64,000 nt of DNA from NCBI RefSeq assembly GCF_016901855.1, contig NZ_JACJKY010000004.1, positions 62,001 to 126,000 on the forward strand, read 5' to 3'. The stretch is from Merdimmobilis hominis. Its GTDB lineage: Bacteria; Bacillota; Clostridia; Oscillospirales; Ruminococcaceae. A program made the translations under genes and the position numbers. Each line of letters begins with the position of its first letter. Positions within the stretch are counted from its first letter, which is position 1. The notes below the pieces were generated by a model that was not told where the DNA came from, did no database searches, and saw only the letters and a list, made by a program, of their open reading frames with translations. Of the stretch, positions 25,247 to 33,128 are shown piece after piece.

Positions 25247-26737
25247 TTATTCTCCTTCCACGATTCTTTGAATCAGTGCATCCATGGTGGCTTTTTCGGC
25301 GGTGATGGTATGCAGGCTGTATTTTAATGCCTCTGCTTCGGTTTGCTGGCCGATGCATGCGGCAGTAATGGCAGAAAAGTCTGTGTCTTCTCCCAAAGCG
25401 CGGACAAAGCCGGTGACGGTCGAAGCACTTGTAAACGTGACGACAGTGCCCGGGATCAGCAGCTTTCGCACTTCTTCTGTGTTAGCAGCCGTATACCGGG
25501 TTTCGTAGCAGCGAATATCGTCATAGGAAATGGTACGCGCATCGAGCGCATCTGTCAAGGCTTTTGTACCCCACTCTGCGCGGAGAATGAGCACTTTTCC
25601 GGTCGGATTTGCATTGCACAGCGTTTCGCCCAGATGTGCGCCGTCGTAAACAGACGGAATCAAGTCCGCGCGCAGTCCGTATTTTCGAAGTTCTCTGTCT
25701 GTACCGGTGCCGATCGCCGCCAGTTTGATTGCACCCAAGGCCCGGACATCCCGTCCGGTGCGGTTTAACAGATCCATGAGCGCAGACACGCCGGCAGGAC
25801 TTGTAAAAGCAAGCCACTCATAGCGGCCGATGTTGTCCACCGCTTCTTCCATTTTAGGACAGGGAATGAACGGATGCGTTTCAATACAGGGGAATTCCAC
25901 GACGTTTGCACCCAAAGCGCGCAGCCGATCAGACAGTGTGCCTGCCCGCTCTTTCGGACGGGTCACGACAACCGTTTTCCCTTTTAACGGCAGGTGATCG
26001 AACCAGTCAAACTGCTGCGCATACGCACACACCTTGCCGACAATGATAATGGCCGGACTTTTCACATGCTCTGCTTTGGCAGTTTCGGGCAGTGTCGAAA
26101 GCGTTGCGAGAATCGGCCGCTGAGAAGGGGTGGTGCCTTTTTCAATGACAGCGGCAGGCATATCGGGCTCCATACCGGCGCTTAGCAATCCCTTGCAGAT
26201 TTCTTCGAGCGCGCTTACGCCCATTAAGAACACGAGCGTTCCTTTTGTCTGTACGAGTGCTTCGAAGTTGATGTCAAGCGGTTTGCCGGCGCGCTGATGG
26301 CCGGTGATGATGTGCAGAGAAGAACAGCAGTCGCGGTGCGTCACCGGAATACCGGCATAGGCAGGCACGGCGATTGCCGAGGTAATGCCCGGGATTTCCT
26401 GAAACGGAACACCATGTGCACTCAGCAGTTCGAGTTCTTCGCCGCCGCGGCCAAACAGGAACGGATCGCCGCCTTTTAACCGGACAACCCGTTTGCCCTC
26501 CAGTGCTTTTTGCAGCAAAATTTGATTGATCTCCTCTTGCGGTACGATGTGATGGGAGGATTCTTTTCCCACGTTGATACGTTCAGCATCTTCGGGAATC
26601 AGATTGAAAATTTCCTGTCCCACCAACCGGTCATATACGACAACCTCAGCGGATTCGATGGCTTTTCGTCCTTTAATGGTCAGCAGTTCCGGATCGCCGG
26701 GACCTGCACCGACCAGAATCACCTGTCCCTTTTTCAT
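25247..26737 (-). CDS. cobA-hemD: Fused uroporphyrinogen-III C-methyltransferase / uroporphyrinogen-III synthase
   Basis: The protein has 496 residues. Residues about 1-245 are an SAM-dependent methyltransferase of the SUMT family (LVGAGPGDPELLTIKGRKAI, RLKGGDPFLFGRGGEE, GITSAIAVPAYAGIPVTHR). Residues about 250-490 are uroporphyrinogen-III synthase (LKGKTVVVTRPKERAGTLSDRL, AFTSPAGVSALMDLL, TFTSASTVTGF). The fusion closes hydroxymethylbilane to uroporphyrinogen III and methylates it at C2 and C7 to precorrin-2. The two-domain order is common in Clostridia. It overlaps hemC by 4 bases. Confidence 0.95.
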   Translation of the reverse strand: MKKGQVILVGAGPGDPELLTIKGRKAIESAEVVVYDRLVGQEIFNLIPEDAERINVGKESSHHIVPQEEINQILLQKALEGKRVVRLKGGDPFLFGRGGEELELLSAHGVPFQEIPGITSAIAVPAYAGIPVTHRDCCSSLHIITGHQRAGKPLDINFEALVQTKGTLVFLMGVSALEEICKGLLSAGMEPDMPAAVIEKGTTPSQRPILATLSTLPETAKAEHVKSPAIIIVGKVCAYAQQFDWFDHLPLKGKTVVVTRPKERAGTLSDRLRALGANVVEFPCIETHPFIPCPKMEEAVDNIGRYEWLAFTSPAGVSALMDLLNRTGRDVRALGAIKLAAIGTGTDRELRKYGLRADLIPSVYDGAHLGETLCNANPTGKVLILRAEWGTKALTDALDARTISYDDIRCYETRYTAANTEEVRKLLIPGTVVTFTSASTVTGFVRALGEDTDFSAITAACIGQQTEAEALKYSLHTITAEKATMDALIQRIVEGE

Positions 26738-27612
26738 TCGTATTTCCTCCTCATTTCTTCTGCAAGTGCGGCACCTAAATTTTCTCCCTGTGTCCGCGGA
26801 CCGGAGATCGTTTCAAAATAAAGATCATTTTCTGCGGTCACATACATTCCCTTTAAGGTGAGTGTGTCGCCTGCAAGCGTTGCAAATGCCGCGACCGGCG
26901 AAGAGCATCCGCCGTCCAGTGTCCGGACAAAAGCGCGTTCTGCCAGCAGACAGTCGCGGCTCTCCTCATCGGCGAATGTGTGTAAGCAGGCGGTATCCAC
27001 GCCTTCACGCGCCTGTACGGCTAAAATCGCTTGACCGGCGGCAGGAAGAATTTCTTCCGTCGAAAAATACCGGCTGATGCGGTGTTCGAGTCCAAGGCGT
27101 GCAAGTCCCGCGCCTGCCAGTACCAGTGCGGAAAATTCACCGCTGTCGAGCTTTTGAAGCCGGGTGAGCACGTTTCCGCGGATGGGCGCAACAGTCGCTT
27201 CCGGAAACAGTGATTTCAGCTGTAACTGGCGGCGCAGAGAAGAACAGCCGATGGGTTTTGTAAAATCAATCTTGTCTTTTCCCTCTGGGAGAACGAGCAC
27301 ATCCCGCGGATCGGCTCTTTTGGAGAACGCCACCAAAGGAAGACGCGGGTCAATCTCCATCGGCAGATCCTTGCTGCTGTGTACGGTGATGTCCACACGA
27401 CCGTCGAGCAGTGCGGCATCGAGTTCCTTGACAAACAATCCTTTGCCGCCGATTTTATCAAGCGTTCTGTCCAATATTTTATCGCCTGTCGTTTTCATTG
27501 TAATCAGTTTTGTATCCATGTCCGGGTCACAGTCATGAATAGCCTGTATCACCATCTCAGATTGAATCACAGCAAGGCGGCTTTCCCGGCTGCCAATGCG
27601 TATCTGTTTCAT
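26734..27612 (-). CDS. hemC: Hydroxymethylbilane synthase (porphobilinogen deaminase)
   Basis: The protein has 292 residues, slightly short but complete. Signatures: IRIGSRESRLAVIQSEMV, HSSKDLP, GTSSLRR-like CSSLRRQLQL, RGNVLTRLQKLD, and the dipyrromethane-cofactor cysteine in LDGGCSSPVAAFA. It polymerises four porphobilinogens to hydroxymethylbilane. The gene overlaps its neighbours by 4 bases on both sides, so it is tightly coupled in the operon. Confidence 0.95.
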   Translation of the reverse strand: MKQIRIGSRESRLAVIQSEMVIQAIHDCDPDMDTKLITMKTTGDKILDRTLDKIGGKGLFVKELDAALLDGRVDITVHSSKDLPMEIDPRLPLVAFSKRADPRDVLVLPEGKDKIDFTKPIGCSSLRRQLQLKSLFPEATVAPIRGNVLTRLQKLDSGEFSALVLAGAGLARLGLEHRISRYFSTEEILPAAGQAILAVQAREGVDTACLHTFADEESRDCLLAERAFVRTLDGGCSSPVAAFATLAGDTLTLKGMYVTAENDLYFETISGPRTQGENLGAALAEEMRRKYE

Positions 27613-28058
27613 TTAAACTCCTCCAATACGGTACGGATTTTCCGGGCGGCGGCGGCAGTTTTTTTGTGTTCCTCACCTTGGGAAACGACGCCGGCAACAA
27701 GACCGTTCCCGGTACAAATTGCAGGGAAAAAGAACGTGCTTTCTTCTTTTCGGTCGGCAACACTTACAAAAATTCCTGCGGCGTTTGCTTCCTGCCCGAC
27801 CTGGTAGTTGACCGCGCGGCAATCGGTGGCGGCGACCGCCAAAAACGCACCCGCAAGATCGCCCGGTTGATAGGGGCGTTTTAAAAACACGGCACCTTTT
27901 GGTACGTCATTGCATTCCGGTGCAATGATGGTCACCTGTGCGCCGAACGAAAGGAGAACGTTTACCCGGCGCAGCGCAATGGTTCCGCCGCCGATAACGA
28001 CCGCCTTTTTCCCGTTCAGATCAATAAACAGGGGAAACCGATATCCCATATGATCCAT
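27609..28058 (-). CDS. Precorrin-2 dehydrogenase (SirC/CysG N-terminal-like)
   Basis: The protein has 149 residues. It contains the NAD-binding domain (KKAVVIGGGTIALRRVNVLLSFGAQVTIIAP) and the FLAVAATDCRAVNYQV segment of the siroheme synthase N-terminal family, but little beyond it, so it is a short form. It oxidises precorrin-2 to sirohydrochlorin, the substrate into which the CbiK encoded at 33950 would insert cobalt. It starts 15 bases after the hemA stop. Confidence 0.88.
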   Translation of the reverse strand: MDHMGYRFPLFIDLNGKKAVVIGGGTIALRRVNVLLSFGAQVTIIAPECNDVPKGAVFLKRPYQPGDLAGAFLAVAATDCRAVNYQVGQEANAAGIFVSVADRKEESTFFFPAICTGNGLVAGVVSQGEEHKKTAAAARKIRTVLEEFK

Positions 28059-28073
28059 ATGCGACCTTCTTTC

Positions 28074-29273
28074 TCAGGATACCACCGGGCGTCCGGTGGT
28101 GTGCAGACGAATTTTACCTTCACATTTGATCAGATTCTCAGACGTAATGCGTTCTGCGAGTCCTGAAATCATCAGATCTACTGTCTTATCGACAGACAAT
28201 TCAATGATTTCTGCTTCCGTCAGTCCTTCGTTTAACTCTTTTGCAGTGAGAATCCGGTTGACAAGCGCCTGTTTGAGGCCTTCGACGGAGGTCATACAGT
28301 CTTTGTAATTGAGCCAGCGGTAGAAGTTTTCCATCTGTGCTTTTAAGATGTCTGTCACTTCCGGCGGAACCGTCCGGTTTTCCAACCGGCTTCCCAGATC
28401 ATCAATATTATAAAGCGTAACGCCCGGCAGCTGTCCTGCTTCGGCTTCAATATCCCGCGGAATCGCCAGGTCAATGAGTACAGGCGGAACGGAGGTCAAC
28501 GAGGACAGCTGTTCTGCTGTGACCGTATAGTGCGGGCTGGTGGTTGCCGAGAGCAGAATATCGCATCCGTCCATGTGAACGAAACGCTCCTCATAGGGAA
28601 CCACGCCGCATCCGGGCGGGACGATTGTTTCGCCGTGGCGGTATGTACGCAGGGTGACAGACACCCGACAGCCTGCCCGTTCAAGAAGTGATGCGGACAG
28701 CCGTCCCATCTCTCCGTTTCCGATGACGAGTGCCTTTTTGCCGCCTAGCTCACCGAGTTTTTCCTGCAAAAGCGCCACTGCCATGCTGGCAGCCGATGCG
28801 GGCACGGAGGTTAGCCGCACTTTTGTGCGGACTTCTTTTCCGGCGGAAACAGCGGAGCGGAACAGCGTTTCCAAAATGGAATCCGCAGTGCCGGCCTGCC
28901 GCGCAATCGCCACTGCATCTTTTACCTGAGAGATAATCTGGTCTTCTCCAAAAATACGGGAGCGAAGTCCGGACGCGACTTCCATGAGATGCTTGACCGC
29001 TTTTTTGCCGGAACGGGTTACGAAAACATCCCGGTAAGGGGCGTATTCCGTTCCTGCCGCCTGACACAATAGCTCGCCGGGGTTTTGTTCTTCTAAACAG
29101 GAGAGATACAATTCCGTGCGGTTGCAGGTGGAAATGAGCACACAGCCTAAAATATGGGGAAACGATCGGATTTTTTGCACCATTTCAGCCGTCTGCTGTT
29201 TTGTGAAGGAAAGCCGTTCCCGCAGACTGATGGGAGCCAAACTGTGCTCCAGACCCGACATGATAATATTCAT
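28074..29273 (-). CDS. hemA: Glutamyl-tRNA reductase
   Basis: The protein has 399 residues from the ATG at 29273; a TTG one codon earlier is also possible. Signatures: the catalytic cysteine in ISTCNRTELYL, the GLRSRIFGEDQIISQVKDA segment, KKALVIGNGEMGRLSASLL for NADPH binding, and a C-terminal dimerisation helix. It reduces glutamyl-tRNA to glutamate-1-semialdehyde, the committed step. It is the first gene of the operon, directly behind the cobalamin riboswitch and terminator at 29313-29590, so supply of all tetrapyrrole precursor appears tuned to cobalamin level. Confidence 0.95.
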   Translation of the reverse strand: MNIIMSGLEHSLAPISLRERLSFTKQQTAEMVQKIRSFPHILGCVLISTCNRTELYLSCLEEQNPGELLCQAAGTEYAPYRDVFVTRSGKKAVKHLMEVASGLRSRIFGEDQIISQVKDAVAIARQAGTADSILETLFRSAVSAGKEVRTKVRLTSVPASAASMAVALLQEKLGELGGKKALVIGNGEMGRLSASLLERAGCRVSVTLRTYRHGETIVPPGCGVVPYEERFVHMDGCDILLSATTSPHYTVTAEQLSSLTSVPPVLIDLAIPRDIEAEAGQLPGVTLYNIDDLGSRLENRTVPPEVTDILKAQMENFYRWLNYKDCMTSVEGLKQALVNRILTAKELNEGLTEAEIIELSVDKTVDLMISGLAERITSENLIKCEGKIRLHTTGRPVVS

Positions 29274-29312
29274 CAATGATTCACGCTCCTGATTTTTATC
29301 ATTGTTATAATT

Positions 29313-29350
29313 TGAAAAAGAAAACTGCGGCAGTCACAATACTGCCGCAG
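29313..29350 (-). terminator. Riboswitch-controlled terminator ahead of hemA
   Basis: On the minus strand CTGCGGCAGT (29350-29341) pairs with ACTGCCGCAG (29334-29325) and is followed by a T-rich run. It lies between the cobalamin riboswitch and hemA, so it is the likely expression platform. Confidence 0.8.
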
Positions 29351-29410
29351 CCGTTTTTCGCGCACAAAAACTCTGCCATTCCGATATACGCCGGACGGCA
29401 AAGAAATCAC

Positions 29411-29590
29411 GCTGAGCAGGTCTCCTGACTTATGCCTCGTCAGCCCGCACACAGCCTTCTCGGGAGTTTCCCAATGACCGGCTTTCGCCGCGTGTGAAGC
29501 CTACGCATATACAGTGGCGGTACCGTTCCGGATTTTCACCGGATTTCCTATTCTCTGCTGAGCCTGAACGGGTTCAGCAGCACTCAAGCG
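29411..29590 (-). ncRNA. Cobalamin riboswitch upstream of hemA
   Basis: Read on the minus strand, the segment holds the conserved core CCGGTGAAAATCCGGAACGG, then TACCGCCACTGTAT, and near its 3' end the B12 box GTCAGGAGACCTGCT. This is the standard order of a cobalamin aptamer. Limits are approximate. High cobalamin should favour the terminator at 29313-29350 and shut down the hem operon. Confidence 0.92.
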
Positions 29591-29672
29591 GTATCAATTT
29601 GTCATGATGATGGAAATGGGGAAAAACGCTGTCAATCGGCGTTTGTTTTTCCCGAAACCAATGATCGAATCT

Positions 29673-29701
29673 ATTTTATCAGCTTTTTATGGGAATGTAA
29701 A
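29673..29701 (-). promoter_or_regulatory. Promoter of the hem operon (minus strand)
   Basis: On the minus strand TTTACA (29701-29696) and TAAAAT (29678-29673) are separated by 17 bases. Transcription would start near 29666, about 75 bases before the riboswitch. It is divergent from the cbiC promoter at 29743. Confidence 0.6.
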
Positions 29702-29742
29702 GACAAAAACTTGTGCAATCGAGAAAAGCGTCAAAATAATGG

Positions 29743-29771
29743 TTGACAAAAAGATATTCTGTGCCTAAAAT
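29743..29771 (+). promoter_or_regulatory. Promoter of the cbiC transcript
   Basis: Consensus TTGACA at 29743-29748 and TAAAAT at 29766-29771 with a 17-base spacer, directly ahead of the first plus-strand cobalamin riboswitch. Confidence 0.75.
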
Positions 29772-29782
29772 AAAAGAAAATT

Positions 29783-29972
29783 TGAGTGCCCTGTGTTCCG
29801 TATGGGAAAGAGGGAGAATAGACAACCGGGTGTGATTCCCGGACGGTACCGCCGCTGTATGTACATGAATTCTGTCCGTTGATGAAAATCAGTCACTGAG
29901 CAATCGGGAAGGCAGGGCAGAATTTTGGGATTTTCCTAACATGTATGAGTCAGAAGACCTGCTCAAATGTGC
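29783..29972 (+). ncRNA. Cobalamin riboswitch upstream of cbiC
   Basis: The core elements are GGTGTGATTCCCGGACGGTA, CCGCCGCTGTATG and the 3' B12 box GAGTCAGAAGACCTGCTC. The aptamer is followed by the terminator at 30012-30055 and then cbiC. Ends are approximate. Confidence 0.92.
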
Positions 29973-30011
29973 TTTTTCCATGCTGCATGGGAAAGCAAAT
30001 GTTGCAGAAAA

Positions 30012-30055
30012 ACGGCTGCGGCAGTGATTAAGCTGCCGCGGCTTTTCATTTTTCA
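30012..30055 (+). terminator. Riboswitch-controlled terminator ahead of cbiC
   Basis: GGCTGCGGCAG (30014-30024) pairs with CTGCCGCGGC (30033-30042) and a TTTTCATTTTTC run follows. Its first arm is identical over 18 bases to the hemA terminator on the other strand. Confidence 0.82.
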
Positions 30056-30079
30056 AAAAGGAAAGGAAGTCTACACGCT

Positions 30080-30703
30080 ATGATCGAACAGATCAAACCA
30101 ATGGATATTGAAAAACGCAGCTTTGCCATCATCACCGAGCTGTTAGGAGACCGGAACCTTGATCCGGAGAATGAGCTGGTCATCAAGCGTGTGATTCACA
30201 CCTCCGCCGATTTTGACTATGCGGATAACCTCGTTTTTTCACCGCATGCCGTGCAGAAAGGAATCGAAGCGCTTCGCGGCGGCTGTGATATCGTCACCGA
30301 TACGCAGATGGCAAAAGCCGGCATCAACAAGACGATTCTTGGTAAGCTTGGCGGCGAAGTGCACTGCTTTATGTCTGACCCCGATGTTGCCGCAGAAGCA
30401 AAAGAACGCGGCATTACCCGCGCCATCGTTTCGATGGAACGGGCGGCAAAGCTTAAAAAGCCCTGCATTTTTGCAATCGGCAATGCGCCGACGGCGCTGA
30501 TTTCTCTGCATGAACAGATGGAAAAAGGACTGCTCCATCCGGCGCTGATCATCGGCGTGCCGGTGGGATTTGTGAATGTGGTGGAGAGCAAGGAACTGAT
30601 TATTGATTCTTCGGTACCTCATATTGTTGCCAGAGGACGCAAAGGCGGCAGCAATGTGGCGGCTGCCGTCTGCAACGCGCTTTTGTATCAGATTATGCGT
30701 TAA
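30080..30703 (+). CDS. cbiC: Cobalt-precorrin-8 methylmutase
   Basis: The protein has 207 residues. Family signatures: MDIEKRSFAII, VIKRVIHTSADFDYADNL with the catalytic histidine, the FSPHAV segment, DTQMAKAGIN, and the GVPVGFVNVVESK motif near residue 155. It moves the methyl group from C11 to C12, giving hydrogenobyrinate-type cobyrinate. It has its own promoter, riboswitch and terminator, and a second promoter/riboswitch follows, so it can be expressed as a single-gene transcript. Why this late-pathway enzyme is placed first is unclear. Confidence 0.95.
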   Translation: MIEQIKPMDIEKRSFAIITELLGDRNLDPENELVIKRVIHTSADFDYADNLVFSPHAVQKGIEALRGGCDIVTDTQMAKAGINKTILGKLGGEVHCFMSDPDVAAEAKERGITRAIVSMERAAKLKKPCIFAIGNAPTALISLHEQMEKGLLHPALIIGVPVGFVNVVESKELIIDSSVPHIVARGRKGGSNVAAAVCNALLYQIMR

Positions 30704-30741
30704 ATGAAAAGACAAATAATCACTTTATATGGATTTCGCCC

Positions 30742-30770
30742 TTGAAATCCTTGCGAGAATGTGGTATTCT
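30742..30770 (+). promoter_or_regulatory. Promoter of the cbiM-cobO operon
   Basis: TTGAAA at 30742-30747 and TATTCT at 30765-30770 have a 17-base spacer. The -10 lies in an imperfect inverted repeat (30749-30777, CCTTGCGAGAAT facing ATTCTCACAAGG), which could be a hairpin or an operator. Confidence 0.55.
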
Positions 30771-30789
30771 CACAAGGAAAAGAACAGAA

Positions 30790-30955
30790 GGTGACCGGCT
30801 TTTATTTTGAGCCGGTATAATAGGGAAACAGGTGAAATGCCTGTGCGGGACCGCCGCCGTAAAGACAGAGCGTTGGTTTGTGAATGCCACTGTAAGGGTA
30901 CATATGGGAAGGCAAAACCAAAGCGATGACGTCTGAGCCGGAAGACCTGCCTTTT
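30790..30955 (+). ncRNA. Cobalamin riboswitch upstream of cbiM
   Basis: Core elements: ACAGGTGAAATGCCTGTGCG, GGACCGCCGCCGTAAAG and the B12 box GAGCCGGAAGACCTGCC. It has a longer internal variable arm than the cbiC copy. It precedes the cobalt uptake and cobalamin synthesis operon. Ends are approximate. Confidence 0.92.
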
Positions 30956-31047
30956 GTTTTTATACTGCCGAAAGGGCAGGAATCATGGGCACGGACGGAC
31001 GAAACGTTTCCATGATGGATCAGAGGGCGAATGCGCTCTGATTTATG

Positions 31048-31092
31048 CTGACCTTTCTCAAAACTGTTTGAGGAAGGTTTTCTTATTTTTCA
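31048..31092 (+). terminator. Riboswitch-controlled terminator ahead of cbiM
   Basis: ACCTTTCTCAAA (31051-31062) can pair with TTTGAGGAAGGT (31067-31078), followed by TTTCTTATTTTT. A preceding ATCAGAG/CTCTGAT hairpin (31018-31042) may serve as alternative structure. Confidence 0.65.
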
Positions 31093-31110
31093 TCAAATGG
31101 AGGAATTCAC

Positions 31111-31866
31111 ATGACAACTGGAGAAAAGAAACTTATGTCCATCTCCGTAGTGTTGGCGCTCATGTTCTGTGTACCCCAGACCGTGTCAGCGATGCACATT
31201 ATGGAAGGCTATTTGCCCCCGGCGTTTTGTATTGGATGGGGTGCTGTCTGCCTCCCGTTTTTAGCGGCGGGCATCATTTTCATTCGGCGGCTGGTACAGC
31301 AGCATCGGAAATCTGTTTTGCTGCTCGCGATGGCCGGTGCCTTTATTTTCGTCATTTCTTCGCTGAAAATCCCGTCGGTCACCGGCAGCTGCAGTCATAT
31401 GACAGGCACCGGACTGGGCGCGATTTTGTTTGGTGTGCCGGCAACTTCGGTGCTCGGTGTCATCGTACTGCTGTTTCAGGCGCTTTTGCTTGCACACGGC
31501 GGTATTACAACGCTTGGCGCAAATACGTTCAGCATGGCTGTTGCAGGACCGCTTGTGACCTGGGGTGTGTATCAGATCGGCAAAAAATGCAAGCTTCCGA
31601 AGCTGTTCAACGTATTTTTGGCGGCGATGCTTGGTGATCTTTTCACCTATTGCATCACCAGTGTTCAGCTTGCACTGGCATATCCGAGTGCAGAGGGCGG
31701 TATCTGGGCAAGTATGGCGGAGTTTTTGGCCGTGTTCGCACCAACACAGCTGCCGCTGGCAGTCATTGAAGGCATTCTCACCATGCTTGTGGTGATGGGA
31801 CTCGAAACATACGCCAAAACAGAACTGCATGAGCTCGGCTGTGCAAAAAGGGGGCTGTTCAAATGA
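31111..31866 (+). CDS. cbiM: Cobalt ECF transporter substrate-binding membrane protein CbiM
   Basis: The protein has 251 residues. A cleavable-signal-like N terminus ([24 protein letters not shown]) exposes the [10 protein letters not shown] motif, in which the new N-terminal Met-His would chelate cobalt. Multi-pass helices and the [17 protein letters not shown] and [20 protein letters not shown] segments are typical. It is the specificity subunit for Co(II) import and acts with CbiN, CbiQ and CbiO. It overlaps cbiN by ATGA. Confidence 0.95.
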   Translation: MTTGEKKLMSISVVLALMFCVPQTVSAMHIMEGYLPPAFCIGWGAVCLPFLAAGIIFIRRLVQQHRKSVLLLAMAGAFIFVISSLKIPSVTGSCSHMTGTGLGAILFGVPATSVLGVIVLLFQALLLAHGGITTLGANTFSMAVAGPLVTWGVYQIGKKCKLPKLFNVFLAAMLGDLFTYCITSVQLALAYPSAEGGIWASMAEFLAVFAPTQLPLAVIEGILTMLVVMGLETYAKTELHELGCAKRGLFK

Positions 31867-32207
31867 GCCGGAAAACAAAAATTGTTCTTGTTTCACTGCT
31901 TGCAGTGATTGTACTGGCATTTTTGCCGCTGTTTGCGCTCAAAGGAGCAGAATTTGGCGGCAGTGATGATGCAGGAAGCCAAAAGGTAGAAGAAGTAACC
32001 GGAGAAGCATATGAGCCATGGTTTACGCCAGTGCTCGAACAAATGCTCGGCGGCGAACTGCCGGGTGAAGTGGAAAGCTTGATTTTCTGCATTCAGACCG
32101 GCTTGGGTGTCGGTATACTGGCATATAGCTTTGGCTATCTGGTTGCACGCAAGAAATACAGCGGAAATTCACAGGAAAAATCCTCCGATAAGGAGGAACA
32201 GGCGTGA
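31863..32207 (+). CDS. cbiN: Cobalt transporter accessory protein CbiN
   Basis: The protein has 114 residues. It has two membrane helices, at residues about 8-28 and 78-98, with an extracytoplasmic loop between them ([14 protein letters not shown], then [20 protein letters not shown]). That loop pattern is diagnostic for CbiN, which promotes metal loading of CbiM. It overlaps cbiM and cbiQ by 4 bases each. Confidence 0.92.
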   Translation: MSRKTKIVLVSLLAVIVLAFLPLFALKGAEFGGSDDAGSQKVEEVTGEAYEPWFTPVLEQMLGGELPGEVESLIFCIQTGLGVGILAYSFGYLVARKKYSGNSQEKSSDKEEQA

Positions 32208-33109
32208 TTGCGGCACTGCTTGCGGGGCTGATTTTTCTAAGCCTGTTTGCCGGGCATCTGCCGCCAGTTTGGCTGGCGGCAGTCTGCCTTTTGGCAATGA
32301 TTCTCTTTTTGGTTGGAAGCGGGCATCATCATGACGGTGTGCTGACCATGGACGTGTATGCAAGACGTTCTAAGCTTTGCAAAGAAAATGCGGTGTTTAA
32401 AACAGCTGTGAGTGTACTGCTGCTGATTTTATGCATCTGCAGCGGATCGCCGTTTCTGCCGATTGGCTTGTTTGTTTTTTTATCGGTTGTCACTGTGGCG
32501 GCAGGCGGAGTAAAACTGCGGGAATATCTCTCGCTGTTAGGGTTGCCTGCGGTGTTTTTGCTGCTGTCGGGACTTACCCTTTTGTGGGATTTTTATCAGC
32601 AGCTGCCCAGTGAGGCGGTGCTGATGATACCGTTTTTCGGCGGATGGCTGGCGGTGGTTCCCGCCGCGCAGTCTTTGAGCATGCTCGTATTATCCCGGGC
32701 GCTTGGCGCGGTGAGCTGTTTGTATTTTATAAGCCTGTCGACGCCTTTGCCGGAAATATTGCAGGTGCTTCGCCGTGTGCGTGTCCCGTCTGTCGTTGTG
32801 ATGCTTGCGGTATTGATTTACCGGTACATTTTCATCTTGTTGGCAACGTTTCGGAACATGAAAGATTCCGCCGCGAGCCGGCTCGGCTATCAGGGCATCA
32901 AGCGAAGCCTTCATACCACCGGAATGGTGTACGGCGGACTGCTTGCGAACAGTTTTAAGCGGGCGGGTGCTTGTTTTGATGCGATGGAAAGCCGCTGTTA
33001 TACCGGGCAAATGATTTTTTTGACGCAAAAAAAGAAAGTCACATACAAAATTCTTTGTCTGCTGGGATTTCCGGTAATCGGGATGCTCGTCGGCATATGG
33101 CTTTTGTAA
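32204..33109 (+). CDS. cbiQ: ECF transporter T component CbiQ with N-terminal extension
   Basis: The protein has 301 residues. Usual CbiQ proteins begin near the DVYARRSKL segment, found here only at about residue 50. Ahead of it lie two hydrophobic segments and a GSGHHHDG histidine cluster. The rest has the expected helices and a coupling region (LRRVRVPSVVVMLAVLIYRYIFI, then MKDSAASRLGYQG) with the Ala-Arg-Gly-like motif partly changed. It transmits ATP hydrolysis from CbiO to CbiM. The role of the extension is unknown. Confidence 0.9.
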   Translation: MIAALLAGLIFLSLFAGHLPPVWLAAVCLLAMILFLVGSGHHHDGVLTMDVYARRSKLCKENAVFKTAVSVLLLILCICSGSPFLPIGLFVFLSVVTVAAGGVKLREYLSLLGLPAVFLLLSGLTLLWDFYQQLPSEAVLMIPFFGGWLAVVPAAQSLSMLVLSRALGAVSCLYFISLSTPLPEILQVLRRVRVPSVVVMLAVLIYRYIFILLATFRNMKDSAASRLGYQGIKRSLHTTGMVYGGLLANSFKRAGACFDAMESRCYTGQMIFLTQKKKVTYKILCLLGFPVIGMLVGIWLL

Positions 33110-33128
33110 AAGGAGAAGAGAATAGCGT

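Noticed and set aside
30749-30777. Palindrome as a transcription terminator of cbiC
   Set aside because: There is no T run after it and it overlaps promoter elements; an operator or mRNA hairpin is more likely.
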